The translations under genes and the position numbers were made by a program. A model generated the notes under the pieces. That model did not search any database. It saw nothing but the letters and a program-made list of their open reading frames with translations, and was not told the DNA's origin. Of a stretch of 64,000 nucleotides of DNA, positions 34,460 to 42,900 are shown piece after piece; positions within the stretch are counted from its first letter, which is position 1, and every line of letters starts with the position of its first letter. The stretch comes from DATAEG01 sp963703085. GTDB lineage: Bacteria; Actinomycetota; Actinomycetes; Mycobacteriales; Jatrophihabitantaceae. The DNA is taken from contig OY969789.1 in assembly GCA_963703085.1 (NCBI GenBank), positions 1,240,001 through 1,304,000 of the forward strand. Direction: 5' to 3'.

Positions 34460-35256
34460 GCGCTGTCCTGGTCACCGGCGCGGCCGGACGGTTGGGCACC
34501 ATGTTGCGACAGCGGCTGGGTGGCTTCGGCTGGACGCTGCATGGCTTCGACCGGCGCCCGTTACCCGACGACGACTCACTACCGATGACCGTCGGCGACG
34601 TCTGCGACCCGGACGCGTTGGATGCGGCGTTCGGCGCCGGCGTGCAGGCCGTGGTGCACCTCGCCGGCATGCCCACCGAAGCGCCGTGGCCGATCATCCG
34701 GGACGCGAACATCGACGGCACCTACCAGGTCTTCGAGGCGGCCCGCCGGCACGAAGTCCGGCGAATCGTTTATGCCTCGTCCAACCATGCGGCCGGCTTC
34801 ACCCCGCGTCCCGCGGAAGGCGAGCTGCCCGGGGACATCCCACCCCGGCCGGACACCCTCTACGGGGTCAGCAAGGCCTTCGGCGAGGCACTCGGCCGTT
34901 ACTACGTGGACCGGTACGGCTTCCGGGTCGCCAACCTGCGTATCGGTACCTGCACTGCGCGGCCGGCCAACCGGCGCGCGCTGGCCACCTGGCTCTCGCC
35001 GGACGACCTGACCAGGCTGGTTGACGCGTGCCTGCGCAAGGCCGACCTGCGCTACGAGACGGTGTGGGGCGTGTCGGCGAATGCGCAGCGGTGGTGGGCG
35101 CTGGACGGTGCCCTCGGCTATCACCCCGAAGACGACGCCGCACAACAGAACCCGGACGTCTACCCGCCCGCGCCGGGTGACGATCTCGTCGGCGGCGACT
35201 ACACGACCGAGCGGTACGGGATCGACGAGGTGAGCGCGCGTGACCGGAACGCCTGA
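34456..35256 (+). CDS. NAD-dependent SDR, uronate dehydrogenase-like
   Basis: 266 aa extended SDR. Rossmann motif TGAAGRLGTMLRQRL, DVCDPDAL acid loop, HLAGMP, active site YASSNHAAGF, and YGVSKAFGE (Tyr-Lys). The SSNHAAGF segment and the WWALDGALGYHPEDDA C-terminus match uronate dehydrogenases, which oxidise galacturonate/glucuronate to lactones, but specificity is inferred only. The ATG overlaps the PNP stop and its own end overlaps the phosphomutase start by 17 bp, so it is firmly within the salvage operon; mycobacteria, from memory, lack a gene here. Confidence 0.82.
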   Translation: MSAVLVTGAAGRLGTMLRQRLGGFGWTLHGFDRRPLPDDDSLPMTVGDVCDPDALDAAFGAGVQAVVHLAGMPTEAPWPIIRDANIDGTYQVFEAARRHEVRRIVYASSNHAAGFTPRPAEGELPGDIPPRPDTLYGVSKAFGEALGRYYVDRYGFRVANLRIGTCTARPANRRALATWLSPDDLTRLVDACLRKADLRYETVWGVSANAQRWWALDGALGYHPEDDAAQQNPDVYPPAPGDDLVGGDYTTERYGIDEVSARDRNA

Positions 35257-36853
35257 GGCGCTCACTCAGCAGGTCGAGGCCTGGATCGCCGACGAGATCG
35301 ACGACGCAGCCGCCGCAGAGTTGCGCGGCCTGCTGCACCGCGCCGCGACCGATGCCGACGCCCGCGCAGAACTGACCGACCGGTTCGCCGCGCCGCTGAC
35401 CTTCGGCACCGCGGGCCTGCGCGGGCCGTTGCGAGCCGGCCCGAACGGGATGAACCGGGTTGTGGTCCGCCGCGCCGCAGCCGGGCTGGCCGCCTGGTTG
35501 ACTGCCGCCGGCCGCGCCGGGCAGCCGGTGGTCGTCGGCTTCGATGCCCGGCACGGCTCTCTGGACTTCGCGCAGGACTCGGCCGCCATCCTGGCCGCGG
35601 CCGGATTCGACGCGCGACTGCTACCCGGGCCGCTGCCGACCCCGGTGCTCGCCTTCGCGGTGCGGCACCTCGCAGCGGCCGCGGGCGTGATGGTCACCGC
35701 GTCGCACAATCCACCACAGGACAACGGCTACAAGGTCTACGACCGCGACGGCGGGCAGATCGTGCCACCCGTGGACCGGGACATCGAGGCGGCGATCCAG
35801 GCGGTCGGAAGCACCCGCACCATCCCGTTGTCCGACGACTACCAGCACCTCGGCGACGAGATCGTTCAGGCCTATCTCGAGGCCATCGCGCCGATCGTGC
35901 AGGGCACGTCCCGGGACGTGAAGATCGTGCACACGGCGATGCACGGCGTGGGCACTGCCGTGGTGCGGCGGGCTTTCGCTGCGACCGGATTCCAGCCACT
36001 CGTGGCCGTCGCCGAGCAGGAAGCGCCCGACCCGGATTTCCCGACCGTCGCCTTCCCCAATCCGGAAGAGCCGGGCGCCCTCGATCTGGCGCTGGCGCTG
36101 GCTCAGCGTCAAGGCGCCGACATCATCATCGCCAACGACCCGGACGCGGATCGGTGTGCCGTGGCTGCGCCGTTCCCGGTGAGCGGGTGGCGGATGCTGC
36201 GCGGCGACGAGGTCGGCGTATTGCTCGCCGATCGCTTGATGCGACGCGGCGTGCGCGGCACCTATGCCACCACCATCGTCTCCTCGACAATGCTCAGCGC
36301 GCTGGCGTCCTCCTACGGTGTCGGCTACGGCGAGACGCTGACCGGTTTCAAGTGGATCGTCCGGGCCGCCGAGGACCTGGTCTTCGGCTATGAGGAGGCG
36401 TTGGGCTACGCCGTGCTGCCCGACGTGGTGCGCGACAAGGACGGGATCTCGGCCGCACTGCTGGTGGCCGACCTTGCCGCCGAGCTCAAGGCGGCCGGGT
36501 CGACGCTGGCCGATCGGCTGGCCGAGCTGGCCGGGCAGTACGGGCTGTATGCCACCGACCAGATCTCGGTGCGGGTCGCCGATCTCTCGCTGATCACCCG
36601 GACGATGACCCGGCTGCGCGCGCAGCCTCCGACAGTTCTGCTCGGTCAGGAGGTCGTCGCAACCGATCGGCTCCCGGACGCCGATGTACTCACCTACCGC
36701 TGGGACGGCGGCCGGGTGGTCGTGCGCCCGTCCGGAACCGAACCCAAGCTGAAGTGCTATCTCGAGGTCGTCGTGAACGACGGCTCGCGAGCCGAAGCCG
36801 ATCGCCGGCTGGCCTCGCTCCGAGAGCAGTTCGACGCGCTGCTCGCGCTCTGA
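35240..36853 (+). CDS. pmmB: Phospho-sugar mutase (phosphopentomutase/phosphoglucomutase-like, PmmB)
   Basis: 537 aa alpha-D-phosphohexomutase family. Active-site phosphoserine loop GVMVTASHNPPQDNGYKVY, Mg-binding NDPDADRCAV, sugar-specificity loop FGYEEALGYAV and phosphate-binding VRPSGTEPKLKCYLEV. The N-terminal LTFGTAGLRGPL is typical of the PGM2/phosphopentomutase-like subgroup. Being directly after PNP, it most plausibly converts (deoxy)ribose-1-phosphate to the 5-phosphate for deoC; phosphomannomutase activity is the name given to the mycobacterial relative. GTG 35240 start. Confidence 0.9.
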   Translation: MTGTPEALTQQVEAWIADEIDDAAAAELRGLLHRAATDADARAELTDRFAAPLTFGTAGLRGPLRAGPNGMNRVVVRRAAAGLAAWLTAAGRAGQPVVVGFDARHGSLDFAQDSAAILAAAGFDARLLPGPLPTPVLAFAVRHLAAAAGVMVTASHNPPQDNGYKVYDRDGGQIVPPVDRDIEAAIQAVGSTRTIPLSDDYQHLGDEIVQAYLEAIAPIVQGTSRDVKIVHTAMHGVGTAVVRRAFAATGFQPLVAVAEQEAPDPDFPTVAFPNPEEPGALDLALALAQRQGADIIIANDPDADRCAVAAPFPVSGWRMLRGDEVGVLLADRLMRRGVRGTYATTIVSSTMLSALASSYGVGYGETLTGFKWIVRAAEDLVFGYEEALGYAVLPDVVRDKDGISAALLVADLAAELKAAGSTLADRLAELAGQYGLYATDQISVRVADLSLITRTMTRLRAQPPTVLLGQEVVATDRLPDADVLTYRWDGGRVVVRPSGTEPKLKCYLEVVVNDGSRAEADRRLASLREQFDALLAL

Positions 36854-36871
36854 GTCCAGCCGCGGGGATTG

Positions 36872-37309
36872 TCAGCTGACGCAGAACTCGTTGCCCTCGG
36901 GATCTCGCATCGTGGTGGTCTGCGGGCCACGATCGGACGTCACCCACGCTGTCGTTGCGCCCAGCGCAGTCAAGCGCGCGACCTCGGCATCGTGCCGCGG
37001 TGGGCCGACCTGGATGTCCAGATGCATGCGGTTCTTCACCGTCTTGCGCTCCGGGACGCGCTGCAGGAACAGACGCGGCCAGCGCCCGGCCGGGTCTCGG
37101 CAGGCAGCAACGTCGGCAAACTGCTGCCGCTCGCCTATCCAGATGGTTTCGTTCTCGGCGAGGTGTCCGGCGGCCAGCAGTTGCTGCACGACCGGCGTGT
37201 GGTCCTCCACTTCGAACTGCAGGGCGGCCGCCCAGAAGTCAGCCAGCGGGTGCGGGGCGGCACAGTCCAGAACCATCTGAAGCCGGAACGTCTCTTCGGC
37301 TGGGCTCAT
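36872..37309 (-). CDS. Single-domain VOC/glyoxalase-like protein
   Basis: 145 aa. Contains LVLDCAAPHPLADFW..., VPERKTVKNRMHLDIQVG and RDPEGNEFCVS, the same Glyoxalase_6 pattern as the two-domain protein at 27954. ATG 37309 has a GGGAGG Shine-Dalgarno; a minus-strand TACAGT (37356-37361) is a plausible -10. Convergent with pmmB, function unknown. Confidence 0.82.
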   Translation of the reverse strand: MSPAEETFRLQMVLDCAAPHPLADFWAAALQFEVEDHTPVVQQLLAAGHLAENETIWIGERQQFADVAACRDPAGRWPRLFLQRVPERKTVKNRMHLDIQVGPPRHDAEVARLTALGATTAWVTSDRGPQTTTMRDPEGNEFCVS

Positions 37310-37388
37310 CTTGCGGTCCTCCCGATCTGGTCGGCGGCGCTTTTGGCGGCAGGACACTGTATCGGCGACTGATCCGCCAAGACCGGGC

Positions 37389-38012
37389 TCAGCGCGGGCC
37401 GAACTGCCGATCACCGGCGTCGCCCAGGCCGGGCACGATGTAGGCGTTCTCGTTCAGGCCTTCGTCGATACTGCCGGTAATGACGCGGACCGGGTAGCCG
37501 CTGTCCGCCAGGCGGGCCAGTCCCTCCGGGGCGGCCAGCGCGCAGATCACCGTGATCTCGCTGGCACCCCGGGCAACCAGCAGGTCGAGGCAGTGCAGCA
37601 GCGAGCCGCCGGTGGCCAGCATCGGATCCAACACCAGGACGGGGTGACCGGTCAGCGTGTCCGGTAGCGAGGCCATGTAGGCCTCCGGGTCATGCGTCTC
37701 TTCGTTGCGGGCCAGCCCGACGAAGCCCATCCGCGACTCGGGCAGCAGGTTGAACGCCGCCTCGGCCATGCCGAGACCGGCCCGCAGCACCGGGACCAGC
37801 AGTGGCGGGTTGGCCAGCGTGCAGCCCGTCGTGGGGCCCACCGGCGTGGTGATCGGGACGTCCTTCGTCGGCAGCTCGCGCGTCGCTTCATAGACGAGCA
37901 GCGTGGCCAGCTCGGTCAACGCAGCACGGAACTCGGCGTTGCTGCTGCGCTCATCCCGCATGACCGACAGCCTGGCCTGGGCGATCGGATGATCGACGAC
38001 GATGGTCTCCAC
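37389..38012 (-). CDS. upp: Uracil phosphoribosyltransferase
   Basis: 207 aa, exactly the family length. Converts uracil + PRPP to UMP. Motifs: VVDHPIAQARLSVMRDERSSNAEFR, PVLRAGLGM, PRPP-binding LVLDPMLATGGSLLHCL, and the C-terminal uracil-binding YIVPGLGDAGDRQFG. GTG 38012 start gives the canonical N-terminus. Divergent from the DUF202/MarR operon. Confidence 0.96.
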   Translation of the reverse strand: METIVVDHPIAQARLSVMRDERSSNAEFRAALTELATLLVYEATRELPTKDVPITTPVGPTTGCTLANPPLLVPVLRAGLGMAEAAFNLLPESRMGFVGLARNEETHDPEAYMASLPDTLTGHPVLVLDPMLATGGSLLHCLDLLVARGASEITVICALAAPEGLARLADSGYPVRVITGSIDEGLNENAYIVPGLGDAGDRQFGPR

Positions 38013-38082
38013 GGCTAGACAGGCTAGTGCCCCACACCCCGACGCCGTATCCGAAGCAGCTACCGCGTCCGCCCTCCCATTC

Positions 38083-38107
38083 GATTGATTCGCAATACGA
38101 ATTAATC
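38083..38107. promoter_or_regulatory. Imperfect palindrome, candidate MarR operator
   Basis: A 25-bp AT-rich palindrome centred at 38095 with 10 of 12 positions paired; core ATTCG-CAATA-CGAAT. It sits just upstream of the -10 element of the DUF202-DUF202-MarR operon and in the upp divergent region, the usual site for MarR autoregulation. Confidence 0.6.
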
Positions 38108-38113
38108 TGCGGA

Positions 38114-38119
38114 TACACT
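38114..38119 (+). promoter_or_regulatory. -10 element TACACT, leaderless promoter
   Basis: TACACT, six bases, then GTG 38126 of the first DUF202 gene. Confidence 0.55.
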
Positions 38120-38125
38120 TCAGGC

Positions 38126-38491
38126 GTGGCTGACTGGTGGCGCCCGTCATGGCTGGACGAGGGCGAGGATCCCGACTACCGCTTCTCACTGGCCAACGAG
38201 CGCACCTTCCTCGCCTGGATGCGCACCGCGCTGGCGCTGCTTGCCGCGGCCGTCGCGGTCGCCCAGCTGGTGACCAACTTCCACACCGCATGGGCTCGGA
38301 CCGCCCTGGGTATCGGGCTGGCCGTCACAGGCCTGCTCGCGGCGTCGTTCGCCTACCTGCGGTGGAGCGGCAACGAGCGCGCCATGCGCCACTCCCGCTC
38401 ATTGCCACACACCCCGCTGCTGCTCGTGCTCAACGTGGCGCTCGCAATCATCGGTGTCGCCGTTCTGCTGATGATCATCCTGGACCGATGA
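38126..38491 (+). CDS. DUF202 (YidH-type) membrane protein
   Basis: 121 aa. Carries the DUF202 signature ANERTFLAWMRTALALLAAAVAVAQL and three predicted transmembrane helices (about 42-60, 70-90, 100-118). Function unknown; E. coli YidH/YidG and yeast VTC C-terminal domains belong to the family. Leaderless-type GTG start. Its stop overlaps the next gene (ATGA). Confidence 0.88.
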   Translation: MADWWRPSWLDEGEDPDYRFSLANERTFLAWMRTALALLAAAVAVAQLVTNFHTAWARTALGIGLAVTGLLAASFAYLRWSGNERAMRHSRSLPHTPLLLVLNVALAIIGVAVLLMIILDR

Positions 38492-38793
38492 GCAAGCCTG
38501 GGCTGGCCGGCCCGCGGACCACCCTGGCCTGGGACCGCACGGCGCTGAGCGCAGGCGGGCTCGGTGCGCTGCTGCTCAAGTTCGGCATCGACCGGGGCAT
38601 CGCCGTCGAAGTGATCGCGGGGGTGGCCGCGCTGCTCGCAGCCGGGGTGCTCGGCTTCGGATTGCCGCACCAGCGACTCTCCCACCCGGACGCAGACGCC
38701 CGCGTCTCCAGTGGCAGATCGCTGGTGGTGGTCGCCGGGCTCGTCGTGATCACCGCGGTGCTCACCACAGTCACCGTGGCGGTAGACCGATGA
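38488..38793 (+). CDS. Second DUF202 (YidG-type) membrane protein
   Basis: 101 aa with GPRTTLAWDRTALSAGGLGALLL, the DUF202 motif with Asp in place of the usual Met/Arg context, and three short hydrophobic helices. Tandem YidH-YidG-like pairs are common, suggesting a hetero-oligomer. ATG overlaps the previous stop and its TGA overlaps the MarR start, so all three are one translational unit. Confidence 0.82.
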   Translation: MSKPGLAGPRTTLAWDRTALSAGGLGALLLKFGIDRGIAVEVIAGVAALLAAGVLGFGLPHQRLSHPDADARVSSGRSLVVVAGLVVITAVLTTVTVAVDR

Positions 38794-39233
38794 GCCCCGC
38801 GTCGCAGCAGCCGGATGCGCAGGCCCTCACCGACGCGGTGACGCAACTACGCCGAGCGCTGCGCCGGTCGGTGCGTCCGGGCTTCCCCCGGGCGATGGGC
38901 CAGATCGAGATGTTGCAGACCATCGGCGATCTCGGACCGGTGCGCGTCGGCGAACTGGCCGGGACGCTGCGCCTGGCACCCAGCACGGCAAGCGAACTGC
39001 TCGCCCGGTTGGTCCGGGCAAAGCTCGTCACCCGGGAGACCGACCGACACGACCGGCGCGCGGTCGCGGTACGGCTGAGCGCCGCCGGCCGCCGGGAACT
39101 GGATCGGTGGCAACGGGCCCACGAACAACGGCTGGCCGCCGCGGTGGACCTGCTCTCTGCGGCACAGCGGCGCGTACTGGCAACTGCGATCCCGGCCTTG
39201 CGGGCACTGGCCGGGGCGCTCACCGAGGTCTGA
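38790..39233 (+). CDS. MarR-family transcriptional regulator
   Basis: 147 aa winged-helix protein: IEMLQTIGDLGPVRVGELAGTLRLAPSTASELLARLVRAKLVTRETDRHDRRAVAVRLSAAGR contains helix-turn-helix and wing (DRHDRRAV). N- and C-terminal helices form the dimer interface. Terminal gene of the DUF202 operon, most likely regulating it through the palindrome at 38083-38107. Confidence 0.9.
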   Translation: MSPASQQPDAQALTDAVTQLRRALRRSVRPGFPRAMGQIEMLQTIGDLGPVRVGELAGTLRLAPSTASELLARLVRAKLVTRETDRHDRRAVAVRLSAAGRRELDRWQRAHEQRLAAAVDLLSAAQRRVLATAIPALRALAGALTEV

Positions 39234-39332
39234 GCGACCGATCCCAGCGGCGCTCCAGCGAGAACACCGTCGAACCAAGCCCGCGCCGGGCGCATCGGCA
39301 GATTGTGCCGATGGGGCATCGCCGGCAGCGCC

Positions 39333-39338
39333 TACCAT
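39333..39338 (+). promoter_or_regulatory. -10 element TACCAT, leaderless promoter
   Basis: TACCAT, six bases, then GTG 39345 of deoC. Confidence 0.6.
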
Positions 39339-39344
39339 GAACGG

Positions 39345-40313
39345 GTGAGTGCCACCCTGAGCCGCAGTGCCGCGGCTGCCGGCGATCTCTCCGACGTGAC
39401 AGCGGACGACGCGTCGCTGCGCCGTTTCCTGCACGGCCTGCCCGGCGTCGACCAGGTGGGCGCCGAGGGCCGCGCGGCGATGCTGGCCACCCGTTCCATC
39501 AAAACCACTGCCAAAGCATGGGCGATCGACGCTGCGATCACGATGGTCGACCTCACCACACTCGAAGGTGCCGATACTCCGGGCAAGGTGCGCTCGTTGT
39601 GTGCCAAGGCGATGCGGCCCGACCCCAGCGACCCGAGCGCACCTGCCGTCGCTGCAATCTGCGTCTACCCGGACCTGGTCTCGACGGCGGTCGAGTCGCT
39701 GCGCGGGTCTGCGGTCGGCGTCGCCAGCGTGGCTACGGCGTTCCCGTCCGGACGCGCGGCCCTGGCCACCAAGCTCTACGACGTGCGCGATGCCGTCGCC
39801 GCGGGCGCGACCGAGATCGACATGGTGATCGACCGGGGCGCGTTCCTCGCCGGGCGCTACCTGCAGGTGTTCGAGGAGATTGTCGCGACGAAGGAAGTTT
39901 GCGGGTCGGCCCATCTGAAGGTGATCCTCGAGACCGGCGAGCTGGTCACCCTCGACAACGTCCGGCGCGCGTCGTGGCTGGCGTTGCTGGCTGGTGGCGA
40001 CTTCATCAAGACCTCGACCGGCAAGGTCACTCCGGCGGCCACTCCCCCGGTCGCGCTGGTCATGTTGGAGGCGGTGCGGGACTTCGCCGCGACCACCGGT
40101 CAGCTGCGCGGCGTCAAGCTGGCCGGCGGCATCCGGTCCGCCAAGGAAGCGTTGCGGTATCTGGTGATGGTGAACGAGGTCGCCGGCGAGGACTGGCTCG
40201 ATCCCGCTCTCTTCCGGTTCGGCGCATCCAGCCTGCTCAACGACCTGCTGCAGCAGCGGCACAAGCTGGCCACCGGTGTCTACGACGGCCCCGACTATGT
40301 ATCGGTGGACTAA
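39345..40313 (+). CDS. deoC: Deoxyribose-phosphate aldolase
   Basis: 322 aa class I aldolase cleaving 2-deoxyribose-5-phosphate to acetaldehyde and glyceraldehyde-3-phosphate. Motifs: AICVYPDLV, VASVATAFPSG, AGATEIDMVIDRGAF (catalytic Asp), HLKVILETGEL and the Schiff-base Lys in DFIKTSTGK, followed by GVKLAGGIRS (second Lys). Length matches the long (eukaryote-like/actinobacterial) subgroup. GTG 39345 is the start supported by the leaderless promoter. Followed by aldehyde dehydrogenases that could oxidise the acetaldehyde product. Confidence 0.94.
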   Translation: MSATLSRSAAAAGDLSDVTADDASLRRFLHGLPGVDQVGAEGRAAMLATRSIKTTAKAWAIDAAITMVDLTTLEGADTPGKVRSLCAKAMRPDPSDPSAPAVAAICVYPDLVSTAVESLRGSAVGVASVATAFPSGRAALATKLYDVRDAVAAGATEIDMVIDRGAFLAGRYLQVFEEIVATKEVCGSAHLKVILETGELVTLDNVRRASWLALLAGGDFIKTSTGKVTPAATPPVALVMLEAVRDFAATTGQLRGVKLAGGIRSAKEALRYLVMVNEVAGEDWLDPALFRFGASSLLNDLLQQRHKLATGVYDGPDYVSVD

Positions 40314-40337
40314 GCGCATGCAGAGGGAGACTGAGAA

Positions 40338-41786
40338 GTGAGCCCGAAGTTCGAGTACGCGCCGGCACCGGAATCACGGGACACCGCACGGTTGAAGCCG
40401 TCCTACGGGATCTTCATCGACGGGGCGTTCCGCGATGGCACCGGCGAGGCCACCAAGACCATCAATCCGGCCACCGAAGAGCCGTTGGCCGAGATCGCCG
40501 AAGCCGGGCCGTCCGACGTGGCGGATGCCGTCGCGGCAGCGCGGCGGGCGCAGCGCACCTGGGGCCGGATGCCGGGCGCCGAGCGGGCCAAGTACATCTA
40601 CCGGATCGCCCGAGTGATGCAGGAGCGCGGCCGCGAGCTGGCGGTGCTGGAATCGTTGGACAACGGCAAGCCCATCCGCGAGTCGCGCGACGTCGACGTG
40701 CCGACCGCGGCCGCGCACTTCTTCTACTACGCGGGGTGGGCGGACAAGCTCGAGCACGCCGGCTTCGGCGCCGACCCGCAACCGGTGGGCGTGGCCGGCC
40801 AGGTCATCCCGTGGAACTTCCCGTTGCTGATGGCGGCCTGGAAGATCGCTCCCGCATTGGCAACCGGCAACACGGTGGTGCTCAAGCCGGCCGAGACCAC
40901 CCCACTCACCGCGCTCACCCTGGCCGAGATCATCGCCGAGTGCGACCTGCCGCCGGGCGTGGTCAACGTGCTGCCCGGTGGCCCGGAGATCGGTCGTGCG
41001 CTGGTCGAGTCGGCTGTCGACAAGGTCGCGTTCACCGGCTCGACGGAGGTCGGCAAGCAGATCCAGCGTTCCCTGGCCGGCACCGGGAAGCGCGTCTCCC
41101 TGGAGCTGGGCGGCAAGGCGGCGAACATCGTGTTCGACGACGCTCCCCTCGATCAGGCCATCGAAGGCATCGTCAACGGAATCTTCTTCAACCAGGGCCA
41201 CGTCTGTTGCGCCGGATCGCGGCTGCTGGTGCAGGAGTCGGTCTACGACGAGCTGATCGGCGGGTTGCAGCGCAGGTTGCAGTCGATGCGGCTGGGCGAC
41301 CCGCTGGACAAGAACACTGACATCGGAGCGATCAACTCCTCGGCCCAGCTGGGCCGGATCCGGGAGCTGGCCGACGCCGGCGACGCGGAGGGCGCGCAGC
41401 GCTGGTCGCCGCCATGCGAGCTGCCCGCGCGAGGGTTCTGGTTCCCGCCGACGTTGTTCACCAACGTGAGCGCGGCCAGCCGGATCGCCCGCGAGGAGAT
41501 CTTCGGCCCGGTGCTGTCCGTCCTCACCTTCCGGACTCCGGCCGAGGCGATCGAGAAGGCGAACAACACGCCTTACGGCCTGTCCGCCGGCATCTGGACG
41601 GAGAAGGGCTCGCGGATCCTGGCGATGGCCGGCCAGCTGCGGGCCGGGGTCGTCTGGGCGAACACGTTCAACCGGTTCGACCCCAGCTCACCGTTCGGCG
41701 GCTACAAGGAATCCGGCTTCGGCCGCGAGGGCGGCCGGCACGGCCTGGCTCCTTACTTGCAGAGCGAGGCCATCGGTGCGCACTGA
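40338..41786 (+). CDS. Aldehyde dehydrogenase (NAD(P)+-dependent)
   Basis: 482 aa ALDH superfamily. NAD-binding VAGQVIPWNFPLLMAAWKIAPALA and KPAETTPLTA (catalytic-domain Asn in PWNFP), FTGSTEVGKQI, general base Glu in SLELGGKAANIV and the nucleophile region NQGHVCCAGSRLLV; C-terminal EIFGPVLSVL and FGGYKESGFGREGG. 24 bp downstream of deoC, so cotranscribed and probably oxidising acetaldehyde or a related aldehyde from deoxyribose breakdown. GTG 40338 has an upstream GAGGGAGA signal. Confidence 0.93.
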   Translation: MSPKFEYAPAPESRDTARLKPSYGIFIDGAFRDGTGEATKTINPATEEPLAEIAEAGPSDVADAVAAARRAQRTWGRMPGAERAKYIYRIARVMQERGRELAVLESLDNGKPIRESRDVDVPTAAAHFFYYAGWADKLEHAGFGADPQPVGVAGQVIPWNFPLLMAAWKIAPALATGNTVVLKPAETTPLTALTLAEIIAECDLPPGVVNVLPGGPEIGRALVESAVDKVAFTGSTEVGKQIQRSLAGTGKRVSLELGGKAANIVFDDAPLDQAIEGIVNGIFFNQGHVCCAGSRLLVQESVYDELIGGLQRRLQSMRLGDPLDKNTDIGAINSSAQLGRIRELADAGDAEGAQRWSPPCELPARGFWFPPTLFTNVSAASRIAREEIFGPVLSVLTFRTPAEAIEKANNTPYGLSAGIWTEKGSRILAMAGQLRAGVVWANTFNRFDPSSPFGGYKESGFGREGGRHGLAPYLQSEAIGAH

Positions 41787-41812
41787 CCCCACCGCCGCCT
41801 CGTCCCGCCGAG

Positions 41813-41875
41813 GAGGAGCTTCTGCCCGTCGAAGGGGAGGTTCTGCCCGTCGAGGGGGAGCTTCTGCTGCGCCGC
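41813..41875. repeat. 21-bp tandem repeat, about three units
   Basis: Units begin GGGGAGGTTCTGCCCGTCGAG with two- to four-base variation, at 41813, 41834 and 41855 (third diverges after 12 bases). The 21-bp period keeps frame. It occupies most of the 150-bp gap between the two aldehyde dehydrogenase genes. Confidence 0.7.
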
Positions 41876-41936
41876 GTCGGCGTGTCGCGGCCACAACCTC
41901 CCCCTCGCCAGTATCGACGTCGCGGGAGGCGCACCG

Positions 41937-42821
41937 ATGAGCCCGAGCCGATCCACCATCGCCGAGAACCGGCTGGACGTGCGCAAGACCTACAAGCTCT
42001 ACGTCGGCGGTGCGTTCCCGCGCTCGGAGTCGGGCCGGTCGTACCCGATCACGGATGCGCGCGGGAAGCTGCTCGCGCAGGCGGCGCAGGGATCGCGCAA
42101 GGATGTCCGCGACGCGGTGCTCGCCGCGCGCAAGGCGCAGCCGGGTTGGGCCAAGGCAACCGCGTACAACCGGGGCCAGGTGCTCTATCGCATCGCCGAG
42201 ATGCTGGAGGGCCGCCGGGAGCAGTTCGGTGCCGAGGTGAAGGCGGCCGAAGGGCTGACCGCAGCCAGGGCGCGGACGGTCGTCGACACCGCGATCGACC
42301 GCTGGGTCTGGTACGCCGGCTGGACCGACAAGTACGCCCAGATCGTCGGCTCGACCAACCCGGTCGCCGGCCCCTACTTCAACTTCTCGTTGCCCGAACC
42401 CACCGGCGTGGTCGGCATCGTGGCCCCGCAGGAGTCGAGCCTGCTCGGGTTGATCAGCGTGCTGGCGCCGGCGATCGCGACGGGGAACACGGTGGTGGCG
42501 CTGACCTCGCAGACGCGAGCGCTGCCGGCGATCACCTTCTCCGAAGTACTCGCCACGTCCGACCTGCCGGGCGGTGTGGTCAATCTGCTCACCGGCATCA
42601 CCGCTGAGATGGCGCCCTGGCTGGCCTCGCACAAGGACGTCAATGCCATCGACCTGACCGGCGTCGCCGAGTCCGACCGTATCGAGTTGCAGCGCTCGGC
42701 CGCCGACACCGTCAAGCGCGTGCACCTGCCGCAGGAGACGGACTGGGCCGGCACGCCTCATCTCGACCGGCTGGCCGCGTTCGTCGAGACGAAGACGGTC
42801 TGGCACCCGATCGGCGTCTGA
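41937..42821 (+). CDS. Truncated aldehyde dehydrogenase-like protein lacking the catalytic domain
   Basis: 294 aa; aligns to the N-terminal coenzyme-binding portion of ALDH (YKLYVGGAFPRSESGRSYPI, AAQGSRKDVRDAVLAARKAQPGW, PTGVVGIVAPQESSLLGLISVLAPAIATGNTVV) but stops after a degenerate remnant of the catalytic half. There is no ELGGK glutamate and not a single cysteine, so it cannot be a thiohemiacetal-forming dehydrogenase. The start has a good GGGAGG signal and the frame is clean with normal codon usage, so it looks like a maintained gene rather than debris. It lies downstream of the intact ALDH; a structural or regulatory partner role is possible (inference). Confidence 0.82.
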   Translation: MSPSRSTIAENRLDVRKTYKLYVGGAFPRSESGRSYPITDARGKLLAQAAQGSRKDVRDAVLAARKAQPGWAKATAYNRGQVLYRIAEMLEGRREQFGAEVKAAEGLTAARARTVVDTAIDRWVWYAGWTDKYAQIVGSTNPVAGPYFNFSLPEPTGVVGIVAPQESSLLGLISVLAPAIATGNTVVALTSQTRALPAITFSEVLATSDLPGGVVNLLTGITAEMAPWLASHKDVNAIDLTGVAESDRIELQRSAADTVKRVHLPQETDWAGTPHLDRLAAFVETKTVWHPIGV

Positions 42822-42887
42822 TCTCACGCCAGCGGCCAATCTCCGCCGGTGCTGCCCGGCCCGGCGTGGCCCGACCTGATGGGCCGG

Positions 42888-42893
42888 TAGGTT
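42888..42893 (+). promoter_or_regulatory. -10 element TAGGTT, leaderless promoter
   Basis: TAGGTT, seven bases, then ATG 42901 of the acidic hypothetical gene. Confidence 0.5.
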
Positions 42894-42900
42894 TTGCGGC

